Below, piece by piece: positions 38,425 to 40,544 of a stretch of 40,544 nt of DNA. Both the position numbers and the translations under genes were made by a program. This DNA comes from a virus, in IMG/VR virus record IMGVR_UViG_3300042560_001672, positions 1-40,544 of that record; one strand, 5' to 3'. The notes beneath the pieces are model-generated. The model made no database searches. It worked only from the letters and a program-made list of their open reading frames with translations, and had not been told where the DNA came from. How positions within the stretch are numbered: position 1 is the first letter of the stretch; every line of letters begins with the position of its first letter.

Positions 38425-40544
38425 AAACTCTCAGCTTCGAAAAGTTCAAGGGCCTGCAAGTCCAGGCCAACAGTTTCGGGGACTCTCAGGGGTTTTTCGA
38501 AGTTGCCGACAACGTGGTTATATCACGCGATGATATAGTCTCGAAACGGCGCGGGTATCGCTCGGCATTCTACATGCAAGAGAACATTGCAGCCATTGCG
38601 GAATATCAGGATACAAACTTCGCTATTGGCAATCACATCTATCGCTTTAATGGAACAGCCACAGGAACCGTGAGCACAACCGCGGGCTCTGAAATCATCA
38701 CGGTGCTTCGCAACAACCACGGCATTCAAGACGGCGATTGGATAACCGACTTCGTGGTAAACGAAGAGGCAGTCGTTTCGGCTTTCCCGCTTCGCTACTC
38801 TGACATCGTGGGCCAATTGCAAATCGCAGCCACCGGCGCAAACGACTTCACAGTCACAGCGGCAGACAACGCCACGGCTTCGGCAACAGGCACAGCATCG
38901 TGGACAGACTATACGATGTTGACCGGGGATTTATTCCATGTGGGCGCATTTGTTCCTTCTCTCAAAACAGGAAAGAATCTTTACTGGGGTGCTGACGAAG
39001 GCCTCCATTGCATCGAGACAATCAATGGGCCAGTTCGCAAAGCTGGCGTTGCTCCTGCCCTCGACATCGACGCACTCCTGTCAGGCACATCAGGCGGCGT
39101 CTCTCCCAACGTGCAAGTGGCCTACCGCGTGGTATTCGGGCGCAAGGATGCGAACAACACGGTGCACCTTTCCTCACCATCGGACGCCATTGTGCTGGCA
39201 AACCCCACGCGCGAAGTGCTTCAGGCAGGCCTATCGCTCGCCACTGGCACAAACGTGCTCACAATCACGGACGCGGGCAACGGGCTCACAAATGGTGATA
39301 CGATTTACCTCTACAACGTGGCAGCAACGCCATCAGGGCAAATTCCCACAGATGGCAGCTCTATCGCCGTCACGGGTGTGTCGGGCACCTCTTTCCAAAT
39401 CGACTTTGACAACCTCGCTGTTGCGCCAACGGGCGTGACCTCGCTTGAGTACGGCACGCGAAAAGAGGCTACAGTCTACGCCTCAATCCCTTCTGAAATC
39501 GCGTCAACAGAGTACTTCTATCAGGTATATCGCTCAGACAGTATCGACGCGGAAGTGATACCGGACGCGCGGTACAAGCTGGTGGAGCAAATCACGCTCA
39601 CGGCGGCGGACCTTGCGCGCGGGTTCATCGTTTACGAGGACCAGCTCCCATTTGAAATCATTCAAAGTAACCAAGAGCTTTACACGAACCCCACGCAGGA
39701 AGGCGAGTCACAAGCGAACAATCGGCCCCCACTTGCAGAAGACTTGGCACTGTTCAAGGGCTACACATTCTTTGCAAACTGCACGGCCTACCGCACGCTT
39801 GCCCTTTCCCTTGTGAGCACGACAAACCTTACCAATGGCGACGTGGTAACCCTTGCTGGCTCGGACTACGTTCTGAGAGGCAACGCCACAAACTCGGCTG
39901 TTGGAAACGACATCACGACTTCGGCAGCAACAGGTGCCGCGGGAACCGTGACGGTGACGCAAACCTCTCACGGCCTTCTGGCTAACGACTCTGTTTACAT
40001 CATTGAATCAACCATCGGCGTGACGCCTGCTCTTGTCACTATCGCAGTGCCCACGCCAAATACTTTCACATTCGCAAGCGCAGCAACAGGCACTGGCACA
40101 GTCACTTTCGAGGCGCGCGCGGCTACAGGCGGCGACGCTATTGTCACGCTCACAGAGCCAAGCGGAACCGCGGCAGAGACTATCGCCGAAAGCATCGACT
40201 TTACCGCGCGTTCTCTTGTCAAGGCAGTGAACCGCAACAGCGCAAGCCTGGTGTACGCTCAGTACGTCTCAGGTGTCGACGAGTCTCCGGGCCGCATCCT
40301 TCTGACGGCCAAGGCTCTTGACGCTGCAGCATTCTACGCCACGGCCTCAAGTGCGAACGCTGGCGGCTGTTTCAATCCCGTGCTCCCCACAAGCGGCACG
40401 GCAGTGGCAGACTTCAGAGACGCAGCAACAAACGCGCTTTTCTGCTCCAAATACCTCGAAGCTGAGGCGGTGCCCATTGTAAACCGCTTCCCGATTGGCT
40501 CACAGGACGCCGATATCCTGCGCGTTGTCGCCCTGCGCGACTCG
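38421..40544 (+). CDS. Large tail-hub / DNA-stabilisation-like protein, 5' part (continues at 1)
   Basis: The ATG overlaps the preceding stop (ATGA), and the frame stays open for 708 codons to the window end. From 39910 it matches positions 1-635, so it continues into the frame ending at 2288, giving 1258 residues. The N-terminus FEVADNVVISRDDIVSKRRG is typical of P22 gp10- and T7 gp12-like tail-hub proteins. Repeating beta modules lie at about residues 88-165, 270-345 and 497-570. It is probably the central tail-tube or hub protein that seals the packaged genome. Confidence 0.75.
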   Translation, partial: MKTLSFEKFKGLQVQANSFGDSQGFFEVADNVVISRDDIVSKRRGYRSAFYMQENIAAIAEYQDTNFAIGNHIYRFNGTATGTVSTTAGSEIITVLRNNHGIQDGDWITDFVVNEEAVVSAFPLRYSDIVGQLQIAATGANDFTVTAADNATASATGTASWTDYTMLTGDLFHVGAFVPSLKTGKNLYWGADEGLHCIETINGPVRKAGVAPALDIDALLSGTSGGVSPNVQVAYRVVFGRKDANNTVHLSSPSDAIVLANPTREVLQAGLSLATGTNVLTITDAGNGLTNGDTIYLYNVAATPSGQIPTDGSSIAVTGVSGTSFQIDFDNLAVAPTGVTSLEYGTRKEATVYASIPSEIASTEYFYQVYRSDSIDAEVIPDARYKLVEQITLTAADLARGFIVYEDQLPFEIIQSNQELYTNPTQEGESQANNRPPLAEDLALFKGYTFFANCTAYRTLALSLVSTTNLTNGDVVTLAGSDYVLRGNATNSAVGNDITTSAATGAAGTVTVTQTSHGLLANDSVYIIESTIGVTPALVTIAVPTPNTFTFASAATGTGTVTFEARAATGGDAIVTLTEPSGTAAETIAESIDFTARSLVKAVNRNSASLVYAQYVSGVDESPGRILLTAKALDAAAFYATASSANAGGCFNPVLPTSGTAVADFRDAATNALFCSKYLEAEAVPIVNRFPIGSQDADILRVVALRDS
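39910..40544. repeat. Right copy of the 635-bp terminal overlap
   Basis: Counterpart of 1-635, 604 of 635 bases identical, no gaps. Joining at this overlap yields a circle of 39,909 bp and restores the hub reading frame. Confidence 0.9.

Noticed and set aside
1-40544. tRNA genes, CRISPR arrays, integrase or insertion sequences
   Set aside because: I looked for cloverleaf-like segments, regularly spaced repeats, recombinase motifs and transposase motifs and saw none; no search tool was available.

Overview
The window holds essentially one complete genome of a tailed bacteriophage, about 39.9 kb. The last 635 bases (39910-40544) repeat the first 635 with 31 substitutions, and one long reading frame leaves the right end and re-enters at the left end. 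The natural unit is therefore best read as a circular, or circularly permuted, molecule of about 39,909 bp. The gene set points to a podovirus-type phage: large terminase, scaffold, HK97-type major capsid protein, connector, a very large tail-hub protein, portal and several Ala/Gln-rich candidate ejection proteins are present, while no tape-measure or tail-sheath gene is seen. The host was probably Gram-negative (inferred from a lipoprotein plus membrane-coil pair, and from Fis-type, Rha, ERF and Lar-like proteins). I see no integrase, DNA polymerase, phage RNA polymerase, tRNA or CRISPR array.

Layout read around the circle. A short divergent control region near 24.73-24.79 kb carries a perfect 15-bp palindrome. 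To the right on the + strand lie an AEP-type primase (24789-25535) and an SF3-type helicase (25583-26863), then an AT-rich non-coding stretch with short repeats (26971-27182) that is a candidate origin, a VRR-NUC-like nuclease and two glycosyltransferase-like proteins. The packaging and head genes follow: small and large terminase, scaffold, major capsid with a terminator behind it, several small structural proteins and a connector. A mosaic protein with an ADP-ribosyltransferase-like C-terminal region and the large hub protein close the right end. The hub gene continues at the left end and is followed by the portal, four candidate internal virion proteins, tail appendage and collar-domain fibres, a lysis region (lipoprotein, membrane coil, two-domain endolysin), an orphan DNA methyltransferase and small membrane-associated genes. 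An intrinsic terminator lies at 18456-18477.

The leftward arm (24730 to 19944, - strand) is a dense operon of mostly tiny genes joined by 4-base start/stop overlaps. It contains a ribbon-helix-helix candidate regulator, ERF annealing protein, SSB, two related tiny proteins, an HNH/AP2 endonuclease, a Lar-like zinc-ribbon protein and a run of short genes sharing a sequence motif. It meets a small rightward operon head-on: two convergent Fis-type HTH genes overlap by 293 bp. A Rha-family regulator is transcribed leftward from the other side of a 221-bp control region that carries two strong hairpins.

The most noteworthy points are: an SD-sequestering RNA structure with competing folds before the lysis lipoprotein; two further SD-containing hairpins before late genes; the ART-like domain in a gene of mosaic composition; a cassette bounded by 24-bp direct repeats; a motif repeated behind three consecutive tail-fibre genes; and two natural alleles of the hub gene preserved at the contig ends. 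Function calls rest on motif recognition only; no database search was run.
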